Of a DNA stretch of 64,000 nucleotides, positions 1 through 9,386 are shown one piece after another. Within the stretch, counting starts at the first letter, position 1, and each line of letters starts with the position of its first letter. Below the pieces are notes generated by a model. The model ran no database searches. It worked only from the letters and a program-made list of their open reading frames with translations, and was not told where the DNA came from. The position numbers and the translations under genes are program-made. This stretch comes from Streptomyces sindenensis. GTDB lineage: Bacteria > Actinomycetota > Actinomycetes > Streptomycetales > Streptomycetaceae. The stretch covers positions 186,001 through 250,000 of the forward strand of contig NZ_BMSG01000005.1 in assembly GCF_014649035.1 (NCBI RefSeq). Direction: 5' to 3'.

Positions 1-2041
1 GCCTGCGGTGGTCGGCGGTGAACGTCCTGGCCGACGGGAGGGCCGCGGGGTCGGCGTACGCCTCGGCGAAGACCCAGCCGTCGGCGGCGGCGCCCGCGCC
101 GGTGAGGAAGGCGGGCCCGAGGGCGGGTCCGGCGGCGATCCGGGTACCGGAGTAGTCCTCGTCCGCCAGTGCGGTGGCGAGGCGGGCGGCCCGGGCCGCA
201 TCGCCGCTCGCGAGCACCACGGCGTCCGCCCTGCTGGTCACGGCCTTCCGGGCGGCCGCACCGTAGCCCGTGTCGCCCCGTGGCAGTGCCTGGGTGATGA
301 CGGTGGTGTCCGCGGGCACGGCCTCGCGGAAGTCGCCGGCCAGCTCTCCGCCGAGGCCGGTGTGGTCCTGGACGAGGAGGACGCGCTCGGCGGGACGGGT
401 GTGGACGACGTAGCTGATGAGTCCCGGAGCGAGCATGCGGTCGTACGGGCGGGTCACGCAGAGGTGGGCGGCCGTTTCGGACGCGGTCGTGGAGCCTGCC
501 GCGACGACGACGAGGGCGAGCCGTGCCTCGGCGTACCGCTGGACGACGTCTTCGGCCAGCACGGCGCCGGTCGGCCCGACCGCGGCGATGACCTCGGGGC
601 CGGACCCCAGCAGACCGGCCGCCCGCAAGGCCCGTCGCGGGTCGCCGGCGTCGTTCTCGGTCCGCAGGGCGAGGCGGAACGCCGTATCGGTTCGGGCGTT
701 GTGATCGGCGACCGCGAGCCGTACGCCACGCTGGTGCGCCAGCCCGGCGGCGCGGCCGGGGCCGCTGAGGTCGGCATGGAGCCCGATCGTGTACGTGGGC
801 GGTGTGCCGGAGCCCGACGCGGCCCGGGCGGACCGCCGCCGGGCGAGCCAGGCCGCGGTGGAGCCGCCGGTGACCACGACACCTCCGGCGGCTCCGGCGA
901 TCAGGAGCCGCCGTCGCGTCAGGCCCTTCGCGGGTGCCGCTTCGTCCTCGCCCGGGGCGACGGGGGCGGGCGGCGGCTCGGGATCCGGCAGCGCGAGGGC
1001 CTGCGCCGAACGTTCCGCGATCAGCGCGGCGAGGCCGGGCGGCGCGAACCAGTCCCCCGCGTGCGGGGCGGTGTCCGGCTCCTGGGGCGGGGCCCTGTCC
1101 GGGGCGGTCCCGGCAGCTCCGTCGGGAGCCGTCCCGAAGGCTCCGCCGCCCCCGCCCAGGGGCGTCCCCGCAGCCCCGCCGGGAGCCCAGGCCACTCGCG
1201 GATCCGGCGGGCTCTTCCCCGTCCGGTCGCTGTCCGCTCCCCCGGCCGCCTCCAGCTCGTCGCCGATCCGCCCCGCCGACGGCCGGGTGGCCGGGTCCTT
1301 GCTGAGGCAGGCGGCGAGCAGCGGCAACAGTCCGGGCGGCACGCCCGTCAGGTCCGGCTCCTCGTGGACCGTGCGGAACAGCACTCCGGCCGCTCCGCCC
1401 TCGCCGAACGGTCGCCGGCCCGTCGCCGCGTACGCCAGGACGCAGCCGAGCGAGAACACGTCGCACGCCGGTCCCACCGACCCGGCCGACGCCTGTTCGG
1501 GGGCGAGGTAGCCGGGCGTGCCGATCACCGCGCCGGTGGCGGTGAGCGCCGTGGCGCCCTCGTGGCGGGCGATCCCGAAGTCGATGAGGCGGGGGCCGTC
1601 GAGGGCGAGGAGCACGTTGTCCGGTTTGACGTCGCGGTGGATCAGCCCGGCCCGGTGGACCGCGACGAGAGCCGAGGCCAGCCGGCTGCCGATCGCCCGG
1701 ACGGTGGCCGTGGGCAGCGCGCCCCTCGCGCCGACCACCTCGGCCAGCGAGGGCCCGGGGACGAACGCGGTCGCCAGCCACGGCTCGCGGGCCTCGGTGT
1801 CCGCGCCGAGCACCGGAACGACCCACGGGCCGGTGATGCGGGTGGCGGACTCCGCCTCGCGCCGGAAGCGGGCCCGGAACGCCGGGTCGGCGGCGTGCTC
1901 GGCGCGGATCACCTTGACGGCGACGAGCGTCCCGCCCGCCGAGCGCGCCAGGTAGACCACGCCCATGCCGCCCGCGCCGAGCCGGACGAGGGTGCGGTAC
2001 GGACCGACGGCACGGGGGTCCTCGGAGGTGAGGGGCCGCAC
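1..2041 (-). CDS. Ser/Thr protein kinase fused to periplasmic-binding sensor domain (partial, 3' end outside window)
   Basis: The gene reads leftwards from a GTG at 2041 and is still open at base 1, so about 680 codons are visible and the C-terminus is missing. The N-terminal third is a Hanks-type kinase: glycine-rich loop GAGGMGVVYLA, lysine in VAVKVI, catalytic HRDVKPDN, DFGIAR, and a GTPGYLAPEQ activation segment. An alanine/proline-rich linker follows, then a membrane-helix-like stretch, then a type I periplasmic-binding fold of the branched-chain amino acid receptor kind (GLHADLSGP, then NDAGDP and AAVGPT). Known kinases of this architecture place the kinase in the cytosol and the binding domain outside. 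The start lies one base after the stop of the paralogous kinase upstream, so the two are co-transcribed. The ligand and the phosphorylation targets cannot be read from the sequence. Confidence 0.88.
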   Translation of the reverse strand, partial: MRPLTSEDPRAVGPYRTLVRLGAGGMGVVYLARSAGGTLVAVKVIRAEHAADPAFRARFRREAESATRITGPWVVPVLGADTEAREPWLATAFVPGPSLAEVVGARGALPTATVRAIGSRLASALVAVHRAGLIHRDVKPDNVLLALDGPRLIDFGIARHEGATALTATGAVIGTPGYLAPEQASAGSVGPACDVFSLGCVLAYAATGRRPFGEGGAAGVLFRTVHEEPDLTGVPPGLLPLLAACLSKDPATRPSAGRIGDELEAAGGADSDRTGKSPPDPRVAWAPGGAAGTPLGGGGGAFGTAPDGAAGTAPDRAPPQEPDTAPHAGDWFAPPGLAALIAERSAQALALPDPEPPPAPVAPGEDEAAPAKGLTRRRLLIAGAAGGVVVTGGSTAAWLARRRSARAASGSGTPPTYTIGLHADLSGPGRAAGLAHQRGVRLAVADHNARTDTAFRLALRTENDAGDPRRALRAAGLLGSGPEVIAAVGPTGAVLAEDVVQRYAEARLALVVVAAGSTTASETAAHLCVTRPYDRMLAPGLISYVVHTRPAERVLLVQDHTGLGGELAGDFREAVPADTTVITQALPRGDTGYGAAARKAVTSRADAVVLASGDAARAARLATALADEDYSGTRIAAGPALGPAFLTGAGAAADGWVFAEAYADPAALPSARTFTADHRR

Positions 2042-2042
2042 G

Positions 2043-4223
2043 TCAGCTCTTCGGTTTCGGGGCCGGGCCGAGGTAGTCCAGGCGTCCGTCCTTCACCCGG
2101 TACAGGTGCGCGTCCTGGCCGACGAGCTGCTGCCGCTCCTCGTCGAACGCGTAGCTGCGCGAGACCCCCTCGTACCGGGAGGCGGCTATCGCGGCGGTGA
2201 GCTGGGGGCGGGTGGGGCGGGGCGCCCCGGAGGGACCGGCGCTCGGCTTCGTGCTCTTGGCCGCGCCGTCGGCCAGGGCGGCCAGCTCGCGGGCGACGAG
2301 CCCCGCCACGTCGTACGCCTCGGCCGACCAGGCGGCGGGGGCGGCGCCGAAGCGCTTGCTGTGGGCGGCGGCGAACGTCGCGGCGGCCGGGGCGCTCGCG
2401 TCGGTGAACGGGGCGATGAACTCCCAGCCGTCGGCCGCTGCCCCCGCCTGTTTCAGGAACTCCGGCCCCATGACGGTGTGCTGGGCCATGCGCGGTCCGG
2501 TGTAGGAGAGGTCGGCCAGGATGCGGGCGACCCGGGAGGCGCCGGTCGCGTCACCGGCGTAGAAGACGGCGTCGCTGCGGTGGGAGAGCAGGTCGGCGAC
2601 GACCGGGTCGAAGACGCTCGTCCCGGCGGGCACCACCCGGGGGTGGGTGGTACCGGTGGTGAGGTTGGGCGTCATCAGGTTCGTCGCGTAGCCCGCCTGG
2701 TACGCCGCCTGTCCGCCGGCCCGGTCGATCAGGATGCCCAGCCGCTCGACCTCGGGGCGCAGCAGGAGGCGGTTGACGATGGGGATCGAGAGGGACGCGT
2801 AGGAGGGGCCGGCCTGGAAGAAGGAGGCGTTGGCCCGGTCCGGAAAGGCAATCTGGAGGGCGGACACCGTCAGCACCGGCAGGGTCGCTTCGTCATACCG
2901 GGACAGCGCCGCCGCGGCCGTGACGTCGCTCGTGGGACCGATGACCGCGGCGACCTCCGGGTCGCCGGCGAACTGCTCGGCGACCTGCGCGGAGCGGGTG
3001 GGGTCCCCCGCGTCGTCGAGGACCTTCACCGCGAGCCGGAAGGGCCGGTCGTCGAGGGCGTTGAAGCGGTCCACGGCAAGCCGGACGCCACGTTCCTGGG
3101 CTCGCCCGGCGGCGCTCTGCGGCCCCGTCAGGTCGGCGTGTACACCGATGATCCAGCGGCGCCCGCCCGGTGCGCCGTCGGCGTTGCCGCCGGTCCCGTC
3201 GGCGCCGATCCGCAGGGCGGCGAACGCACCCGCGCCGAGGGCCACCGCGCCGCCCGCCGTGAGCAGCAGGAAGCGCCGTCGGCCGGGGGCGGGTTCCGGC
3301 GGGCCGGGCTCCTCGGCGACGGTGGCGTCGATGCCGGGCAGGGCCAGCAGGGCGGCGGACCGGTCCGCGATGATCCGGACGATGTCCTCGGGCAGCCAGT
3401 CCGCTCGCTCCCCGGCCGGCACGTCCTCGGTGATCAGCCCGTCGAGAGCGGCGGCTTCCGGCCGTTCGGCGGGTTCCTTGGCCAGGCACCGTTGCAGCAG
3501 TCCCCGGAGCCACGGCTCCTCGATGCCGTCGAGGTCGGGCTCGTCGTGGAGGGTCCGGTAGAGCAGCGCGTCGACCGCTCCGCTGCCGAACGGCGGCCGG
3601 CCGGTGGCCGCGTACGCGAGGAGGCAGCCGAGCGAGAAGACGTCCCCGGCCGAGCCCGCGGTGTTGCCGGACGCCTGCTCGGGCGGCAGGAAGCCGGGGG
3701 TGCCGACGACGAGTCCGGTGGCGGTCAGGACGGTGGCGTCGGCCGCGCGAGCGATCCCGAAGTCGATCAGCCGGGGGCCGTCGGCCGTCAGCAGGACGTT
3801 GCCCGGCTTGACGTCGCGGTGGACAAGCCCGGCACCGTGCACGGCGGCCAGGGCGCGGGAGAGCAGCCGGCCCAGGACCGCGACACTGCGCACGGGCAGC
3901 GGTCCGCGCCGCGCGACGACGTCGGAAAGGGTCGGTCCGGGAACGAACTCCGTGGCGAGCCAGGGGCGTTCGGACTCGGTGTCAGCATCGGTCACCCGTA
4001 CGGCCCAGGGGCTGTCGACCCGGCGGGCGGCCTCGGCCTCGCGCCGGAAGCGGGTCCGGAAATCCTCGTCCTCCGCGAGTTCGGGCAGGATCACCTTGAC
4101 GGCGGCGAGCGCACCGGCATCGGTCCGCCCGAGGTAGACGACACCCATGCCGCCCGCTCCGAGGCGGCCCAGGAGCCGGTGGCCGCCGACACGGGCGGGA
4201 TCAGTGGGTCGCAGATCGTCCAT
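2043..4223 (-). CDS. Ser/Thr protein kinase with extracellular branched-chain-amino-acid-type receptor domain
   Basis: Predicted 726-aa transmembrane receptor kinase. The kinase domain spans residues 14-270: G-loop LGAGGMGVVYLG, Lys43, HRD at 135-137, Asn142 and DFG at 154-156, so it should be active. An Ala/Pro-rich juxtamembrane stretch leads to one membrane helix at about 318-338. From about 357 a periplasmic-binding domain begins with WIIGVHADLTGP and runs to the C-terminus, resembling LivJ-type receptors (Peripla_BP_6). The start is eight bases after the stop of the lipoprotein gene upstream, and the stop is followed after one base by the second kinase gene, giving a three-gene operon. 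The two kinases share architecture and motif order and look like a tandem duplication that has diverged, perhaps to sense different ligands. That last point is inference. Confidence 0.92.
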   Translation of the reverse strand: MDDLRPTDPARVGGHRLLGRLGAGGMGVVYLGRTDAGALAAVKVILPELAEDEDFRTRFRREAEAARRVDSPWAVRVTDADTESERPWLATEFVPGPTLSDVVARRGPLPVRSVAVLGRLLSRALAAVHGAGLVHRDVKPGNVLLTADGPRLIDFGIARAADATVLTATGLVVGTPGFLPPEQASGNTAGSAGDVFSLGCLLAYAATGRPPFGSGAVDALLYRTLHDEPDLDGIEEPWLRGLLQRCLAKEPAERPEAAALDGLITEDVPAGERADWLPEDIVRIIADRSAALLALPGIDATVAEEPGPPEPAPGRRRFLLLTAGGAVALGAGAFAALRIGADGTGGNADGAPGGRRWIIGVHADLTGPQSAAGRAQERGVRLAVDRFNALDDRPFRLAVKVLDDAGDPTRSAQVAEQFAGDPEVAAVIGPTSDVTAAAALSRYDEATLPVLTVSALQIAFPDRANASFFQAGPSYASLSIPIVNRLLLRPEVERLGILIDRAGGQAAYQAGYATNLMTPNLTTGTTHPRVVPAGTSVFDPVVADLLSHRSDAVFYAGDATGASRVARILADLSYTGPRMAQHTVMGPEFLKQAGAAADGWEFIAPFTDASAPAAATFAAAHSKRFGAAPAAWSAEAYDVAGLVARELAALADGAAKSTKPSAGPSGAPRPTRPQLTAAIAASRYEGVSRSYAFDEERQQLVGQDAHLYRVKDGRLDYLGPAPKPKS

Positions 4224-4231
4224 GCCCGGCC

Positions 4232-5053
4232 TCAGCTCTGCTTCTCGACGGCGTTCTCGAGCCGGGAGAGCATGACTCCCTGCGCCTCATTGACGAACCT
4301 GTCGATCTCCTTCGTGGTGCGGCCCTCGGCTCCCTTGCCGGTCACGGCGACGGTGAACTGGAGGGTCTGCGCCTGCTGCCAGGAGTAGTGGTGCGGCCCG
4401 CCCAGTTCGGAGCTCTGGTATTTCCCCACCTCGCTGAGGAAGTCCTCCGAGCTGTTCTGGGCGCTCTCGCCGCCGAGGAGCGCCGCGGCGACCATGGATC
4501 CGATCGTCTCGCCTTTGCGCAGTTGCTGGGTGGGGCAGCGCATGGTCTCCTCGATCGACTCCGCCATCTCCCAGGTGGCGTCCTCACGGGTGCGGTGCAC
4601 GGTGACCACCGCGGCGAGGCGCACCGGCCCCTTGCCCGCCTCGGCCGGCGCCTCGAACGACCGTGTGAGGGTGGCCAGGACGCTGCGGGCGGGCTTCCGC
4701 TGCTGCCAGACGCAGTCCTCGCCGAGCACGGGCCAGGTGTCCGGGTCGCTCTCGTACGGGCTCCGCTTCACCACCTTGGCGCCGAAGCTGTCGGGCCCGG
4801 CGATGACGCGGTCGATGAGGTCGCGCGCCTCGGCCCCGGTGCGGGGGAGCCGGGCGGGATCGGGCACGAACGACTCCTCGGGCGACGGCCCGGCAGCGGT
4901 GTCACCGGCGTCCGCGCTCGCGCCGGCCGACGCGTCCCGCTCTCCGGCTTTCCCCGGACCGTCCGCCGTGCCGGAACAGCCGACGAGTAGCACGGTCGTC
5001 AAAGCCAATGCCAGACCGAACTCGCCCCCTCTTAAGGGCACATGACAGGTCAC
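4232..5053 (-). CDS. Secreted lipoprotein, first gene of the sensor-kinase operon
   Basis: 273-aa protein. I chose the GTG at 5053 because a purine-rich GGAGGAACGGGGG stretch lies just upstream and because the protein then opens with a classic lipoprotein signal: a short basic region, a hydrophobic core and the lipobox LVGC. A much longer in-frame extension upstream is GC-rich noise. The mature part begins with a low-complexity Ala/Gly/Asp linker and then has a globular region of about 180 residues with two cysteines (GEDCVWQQ and ETMRCPTQ). It is loosely reminiscent of the extracellular sensor domain of mycobacterial PknH, but I cannot confirm a family. It sits 8 bp upstream of the receptor kinase. 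It may be a ligand-presenting or modulating partner; that is inference from position only. Confidence 0.75.
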   Translation of the reverse strand: MTCHVPLRGGEFGLALALTTVLLVGCSGTADGPGKAGERDASAGASADAGDTAAGPSPEESFVPDPARLPRTGAEARDLIDRVIAGPDSFGAKVVKRSPYESDPDTWPVLGEDCVWQQRKPARSVLATLTRSFEAPAEAGKGPVRLAAVVTVHRTREDATWEMAESIEETMRCPTQQLRKGETIGSMVAAALLGGESAQNSSEDFLSEVGKYQSSELGGPHHYSWQQAQTLQFTVAVTGKGAEGRTTKEIDRFVNEAQGVMLSRLENAVEKQS

Positions 5054-5418
5054 AGCGATTCCCCCGTTCCTCCTCGACGCCGTGTCGATCATAAATTCGA
5101 CCGGCGTGGCCGGCAGGGCTGTTAGGGGACTGTTACAGCGCCGGGACCCGGACGGCACCGCCCCGGGGCCACCCGGACGACGATGCCGGCCGTCTCGGCC
5201 AGGAAGGCGGCGATGTGCTCGGCGAGGGCGTCCGGCCCGGCCTCGGGCCGACCTCGCGCGGGGCCTCGGCCCGACCTGAGGCCGGGGCCTGACACAGCGT
5301 AGGGAATACCTCCCCGTCCTTGATAGCGTCGCCCCCGCGGCTGCGGACTTCTCCCCCGACCCAGCCGTACGGGGGCAGGCACGGGGACCGGGCGCGGCAG
5401 GACGAAGAGGGCCGACAG
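5054..5418. promoter_or_regulatory. Divergent intergenic region (365 bp)
   Basis: This gap separates the leftward lipoprotein/kinase operon from the rightward GAP1-like gene, so it should carry promoters for both. I see no convincing coding sequence. The stretch near 5083-5095 is the most AT-rich part and is a plausible core promoter region for the kinase operon. No clear operator repeat was found. Confidence 0.4.
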
Positions 5419-7929
5419 ATGAGCCTTGCACAGGTGCACTACACCTCCGCCGCTCCGGGGGCCGAAGGGTCCGAAGGGCCGGCGGGCCGGTTCACGGCGG
5501 TCGGGCCCGGGGTGTCGGCTGCTCTGCTGACGGAGATCGAGCCCTTGGTGCGCTACGAGCTTCCCGAGGGCGTCGCCGACCGCCCGTCGGACGGTGAACT
5601 GCGCTCACTGCCACAGTCGTTCACGTACGCCGTCCTCTCCGACGGCAGCCGTCTGGTGTCCCGGTCGGCGCCGGTACGGGACACCGGTGGCGGCAGCGGC
5701 GGCGACGCGGCGAGGGGGGCAGGGCCGGGGCCCAGACAGGGCATCCGGTTCCATGCGCACGCGGTGCATCTGCCGCCGGGGGTTCCGCTGCCGGGCGACC
5801 GGCTGCCGGTCGAGGCGTGGCGCTCGCCGCTGTGGGTGTCGACGACGCCCGCCGGGGCGATACCGGACCCGCTGACACTGCCGCCGGGCCCGACGGCGGT
5901 CTCGGAGGGCCTGGACGACTTCGCCGTCTCGCGCGGCCCCTGGCTGGCGGCCGTCCTGGCGGATCTGCGCCGGGCGAGCGGGCCGACGGAGTCCGGCGGG
6001 CGGCCGGTGGTGCTGGTGGAGCGGCAGTGCGCGGACGTGGCCCGGTGGCTGGGGATCGCGTCCGTGACCCTGCCGAGGGAGAGCGCGGAGCGGCTGACGT
6101 TCACCACGTACACGCGGCGGCCGGGGAGTTCGGCGGCGCGGGTGGTGGGCGTGCTGCCCGAGGACGCGGCGGCGGCGCGGGCGGCGGGACTGCGGGTGCA
6201 CGAGTGCGCGGAGCAGCCCCCGCCGGGCGGCGGCACGGACGACGTGTGGGCGACGACGGCGGCCCGGGTCTGGCGGAGCCGGTCCCCGGAGCTGTTCGGG
6301 GAGGCGCGCGAGCTTCCCGGCGAGCCGTTCGCGGCAGGCCCGTTGGCGGTGACGGCGCTCTGCGCGGGGATCGCGCTCGCCCCGGACGGACGTGCGGCGG
6401 CGGCCGGTTGGGCGGCGGACCGCCCGTACGCCCTGGACGCGAAGCGCACCGGCCAGTTGATCGAGGCCCTCACCTCTCCCGGTATCGACGACCGAACCGG
6501 ACCCGAATTCGACGCGGCCGGGCGGCTGTTCGGCGCGCTGGAGGGCCGCTGCCCGGCCTCGGTCACCGCGCCGCTCGCGGCGATGCTGGTCACCGAGGCG
6601 GTACGGGGCGGCAACGGCTCGCTGGAACTGCCGCGCCGGGACGCGTTCATGGGGCCGGAGGGCGCGGCGGTCGCGGAGCGGCTCGCCCCGGAGATCCTGA
6701 CCGAGCTCGGCGACACGACCGGGCCCCGATCGGTCGCGCGAACCGTACAACTGCTGCGGGTGGCGCGGCTGCTGGGCGTGGACCGCACGGATGCGCTGCC
6801 GGAGATCGTGGACCGCCTGGCGCCGGCGGTGCTGGCAGAGGCGGCGGCAGGGGAGGAGTCGAGGGCGGGGGCCGAGGGCTTGCCGGACTTCGCACCGGCC
6901 CTGCTGGAGCTGCTGGACGAGCAGTTCGAGGTGCGGACGGCGCTGCTCGGCGCACTGGACCGGATCGCGCCGCAGGACCCCGGGGCGGTGGCCCGGTTCC
7001 TGGAACGGGTCACGCTGCCGTTCACGGGTACGCAGGCACTGCCGCATCTGCGGATGTGCGCCGAGGTGCCGGGCGCGATGGCGACGCTGGGCGGTGACCG
7101 GGCGGCGGTGTGGCACCGGGTGCTGCGGGCGGCGGGCCTCTCCCCCTTCGCCGAGCCGCTGGTGCTGCGCACGGCGGTGGGCCTGGTCTGGGAGGACCGC
7201 GCCCCGACGGTGGCGGAGGCCCGCCTGCTGCTGGAGGCGGCCACCTCCGACTCGCACCGCGCGGCCGGTACGTGGGCCCGCCTGGTCGACGCGGCGCTCA
7301 GCGCCTCCGCCGCCGGCACGGACGAGGCGGCCTCCCTCGCCCACGACCTCCTGCGCGGTTTCCCGACCGAGATCGGCGGCCGTGAACGGGCCGGTCTCCT
7401 CCTGCTGGACCTGGTCCGCGAACTGCGCACGGGCGCACCGGACCCCGGCTGGGCGGAGCGGGTCCGCACGCTGTGCGCCCAGGCGGAGCCGGTCGAGCCG
7501 GCGCTCCGGGAACGGGCGTACGCGGCCCTGGTGGAACGCCTGCTGGCCCCGGACCGCCCGGGTGCCGAGCTGTACGACTTCGTCCACGGCGACGACCCCG
7601 ACCTGATCGCCGCGTACGACCGCACCGCCCGGACGGAAGCCGTACGGACCCGGCTGCGCGCCCAGCCCGCCTACGCGGCGGACTGCTTCTCCGTCTGGAC
7701 CGCCCACCCGCACGCGGGCCGCACCTGGCCCCCGATGGCCGCCGCCCTCCTGGAGGAGGTCCTGCGCCCCGCCGTCCGCGCGATGCCGGCCGAGGACGTC
7801 GCGGAGGTCGAGGCGACGGTGGGCCGCACGGGCAGCAGCGGCCGGGCCGACGCCTTCCGCGCCTGGAACCGCGTCAGCACCCTGGGCCGCCTCGGCCGCC
7901 GGATCGCGGGACGGGTGCGGCGGGGGTGA
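5419..7929 (+). CDS. GTPase-associated protein 1 (GAP1)-like protein
   Basis: 836-aa protein starting at the ATG at 5419, preceded by a GAAGAGG ribosome-binding site; the open frame extends upstream but without similarity. The N-terminus (MSLAQVHYTSAAPG, then GVSAALLTEIEPLVRYELP) resembles the N-terminal domain of actinobacterial GAP1 proteins, and the rest is alpha-helical, Leu/Ala/Arg-rich and without obvious catalytic motifs. In families described by comparative genomics, GAP1 proteins are encoded with a TRAFAC-class GTPase and other partners in predicted conflict or signalling systems. No GTPase gene is adjacent here, so this copy is an orphan or its partners lie elsewhere. The assignment rests on recalled sequence resemblance, so the family is moderately sure and the function unknown. 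Confidence 0.65.
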   Translation: MSLAQVHYTSAAPGAEGSEGPAGRFTAVGPGVSAALLTEIEPLVRYELPEGVADRPSDGELRSLPQSFTYAVLSDGSRLVSRSAPVRDTGGGSGGDAARGAGPGPRQGIRFHAHAVHLPPGVPLPGDRLPVEAWRSPLWVSTTPAGAIPDPLTLPPGPTAVSEGLDDFAVSRGPWLAAVLADLRRASGPTESGGRPVVLVERQCADVARWLGIASVTLPRESAERLTFTTYTRRPGSSAARVVGVLPEDAAAARAAGLRVHECAEQPPPGGGTDDVWATTAARVWRSRSPELFGEARELPGEPFAAGPLAVTALCAGIALAPDGRAAAAGWAADRPYALDAKRTGQLIEALTSPGIDDRTGPEFDAAGRLFGALEGRCPASVTAPLAAMLVTEAVRGGNGSLELPRRDAFMGPEGAAVAERLAPEILTELGDTTGPRSVARTVQLLRVARLLGVDRTDALPEIVDRLAPAVLAEAAAGEESRAGAEGLPDFAPALLELLDEQFEVRTALLGALDRIAPQDPGAVARFLERVTLPFTGTQALPHLRMCAEVPGAMATLGGDRAAVWHRVLRAAGLSPFAEPLVLRTAVGLVWEDRAPTVAEARLLLEAATSDSHRAAGTWARLVDAALSASAAGTDEAASLAHDLLRGFPTEIGGRERAGLLLLDLVRELRTGAPDPGWAERVRTLCAQAEPVEPALRERAYAALVERLLAPDRPGAELYDFVHGDDPDLIAAYDRTARTEAVRTRLRAQPAYAADCFSVWTAHPHAGRTWPPMAAALLEEVLRPAVRAMPAEDVAEVEATVGRTGSSGRADAFRAWNRVSTLGRLGRRIAGRVRRG

Positions 7930-7963
7930 GAGGGGGGCGCAGGGCTTCGCCGGCGCGCGGCGG

Positions 7964-8725
7964 TCAGCCTGCGCTTTGCTCGCAGTTGGAGGCAAGAGCC
8001 CTGGCAGCGGGCGCTTCCGAACGCGACGCGACGGTGGGACGCGCCGCCTTCAATGCCGCCACGAGGGCATCGGCGCTCTTGCCGGCGAGTTCGTCCTCAA
8101 GCCGGGGCACGGGATCGTCGGAGCCGGTCAGGGCGGCGGCGACCTCTTCAGCCGACTGCTCCCCGCCTTCCATCTCCCCCTGGCCGATGGTGTCGTCGTC
8201 GTACGGCACCGTGCTTCCCTCGCCGAGCCCGACCCAGCGCGCCGGCTCCTCGGGGTCACCTTCGGAACAGGTGGCGCCCCGCCAGGCGAGCGCGATGATG
8301 TAGTGGTGCCCCAACTCGATGCGCGGCCTTTCAGCGAGGGCATATTCGGTGCGGTTGTCGAGGTCGCCCTCCTTGAACACCCACCCCGATGAACTGCGTT
8401 GCCAGGTTGTCGGTGCGGGCTGGGCCGGATCGCTTCTCGACCAGAGCACCTTCTCGACCTTCATCCGCACATCGCGGCCGATCATCCCCTCTCCCCGGTC
8501 CATCTCGCTCCGGCTCGGAACCACTTCGCTTTCCTTGGTCGGTGAAGCGATGACGACATGGTCCGCATAGGTCACCCAGTCCTCGGCCGTGCGACTGGGC
8601 ATACGGTCCTTGCCCTCACCTCGAATCGGTCCGACCACCGTATCCGCACTGTCGGAACACCCCGCCAGTAATACGGCGGAGACGGCGAAGCCCAGAAAAC
8701 CGAAGATACGCGCACGTCTCATCAC
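7964..8725 (-). CDS. Putative lipoprotein
   Basis: 253-aa protein opening with two Met codons, basic residues, a hydrophobic helix and the lipobox LLAGC, so it should be lipid-anchored at Cys22 and face outward. The mature region contains TAEDWVTYADHVVIASP and a segment ending WRGATCSEGD. It is acidic overall and ends with a helical region. I do not recognise the family. It converges with the GAP1-like gene, with only about 30 bp between the stops, and appears monocistronic. Codon use looks slightly less GC-biased than its neighbours. Confidence 0.75.
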   Translation of the reverse strand: MMRRARIFGFLGFAVSAVLLAGCSDSADTVVGPIRGEGKDRMPSRTAEDWVTYADHVVIASPTKESEVVPSRSEMDRGEGMIGRDVRMKVEKVLWSRSDPAQPAPTTWQRSSSGWVFKEGDLDNRTEYALAERPRIELGHHYIIALAWRGATCSEGDPEEPARWVGLGEGSTVPYDDDTIGQGEMEGGEQSAEEVAAALTGSDDPVPRLEDELAGKSADALVAALKAARPTVASRSEAPAARALASNCEQSAG

Positions 8726-9039
8726 GAATTACGCCACGCATTCGCTTAGCAGGTGCCATCGATGTCGCTCACGTTGCTGCTTCCGAGGGCACGCGGGGTA
8801 CGCGCTGTTTCTGCCGACGTGCCTCGGGAACCACGTAAATACCGTCCGAACGATCGCATGCCGTTCCCCGCTTCGCCTACCGACTTCCCATGGAGCAGCA
8901 TGCGGAGAAAATCCGCTCTCGGCATGACGCTGAATGTCGCGGCAGCCTAGCCCGTCCAAGAGCGGGAAGACACCGTTCCGGTGCACGACAGCATTGCCGC
9001 CGAAAAGAACGGTGCAATTTCAGCCAGGAAAGGCATCCA
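8726..9039. other. Non-coding stretch of lower GC beside a gene-remnant region
   Basis: About 300 bp upstream of the lipoprotein gene. GC is visibly lower than in the flanks. It should contain the lipoprotein promoter. Short open frames exist on both strands but none has a ribosome-binding site or recognisable similarity. It merges into the broken VOC gene to the right. Confidence 0.4.
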
Positions 9040-9386
9040 CCCAACCCCTTGGACGCGGTCGTGGAGGGTGATGTGGTGGCCGTCGGGCTCGGCGAAGGTG
9101 AACGTCCGGCCGCAAGGGCCGTCGACGGGGGCCGAGACGGTGGTGTGGCCGGCGGCGGCGAGCGCGTCGTGGATGGCCTGCACGTCCGTGGCGTGGAACC
9201 AGAGCGCCACGCCGACGCGGGCCGGGCGACGGGCGCGACGTCCGTGCCGGGGACGAGCTCGCGGAGTGCGAACGCGATCGGCTTCGTCTCGAGGACGTCG
9301 GCGTGCGGAGGCCCTGCCTGCGAGCGGACGAGGCCGAGGTACTGCTCGTAGAACGCCTGCGATGCCGCGCGGCGCGTTCGTGACAC
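9040..9386 (-). pseudogene. Broken VOC-family (glyoxalase-fold) gene
   Basis: Two reading frames together encode one VOC protein. From 9386 leftwards the first frame gives SQAFYEQYLGL and then KPIAFALRELVPGTDVAP. At about 9230 the similarity moves to another frame, giving RVGVALWFHATDVQAIHDAL and then TFAEPDGHHITLHD. The switch marks a one-base frameshift. The protein also lacks the usual first 15-20 residues before the AFYEQ motif, where the sequence runs straight into a MarR-like remnant on the opposite strand. Both defects suggest a dead gene. A sequencing error could explain the frameshift but not the missing 5' end. Confidence 0.7.

Noticed and set aside
8..2200. Long plus-strand open frame of about 730 codons
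   Set aside because: It is the antisense shadow of the receptor kinase genes; composition is Arg/Gly-rich and no domain is visible, while the minus strand has complete kinase motifs.
5605..7995. Long minus-strand frame opposite the GAP1-like gene
   Set aside because: Arg/Gln-rich shadow frame typical of high-GC DNA, no domain signature.
8745..8898. 51-codon minus-strand frame ending in SDIDGTC, peptide-precursor-like
   Set aside because: No ribosome-binding site, no modifying enzyme nearby and the region is next to decayed genes.
8729..8986. 85-codon minus-strand frame
   Set aside because: Random composition, no start site and overlapping the remnant region.
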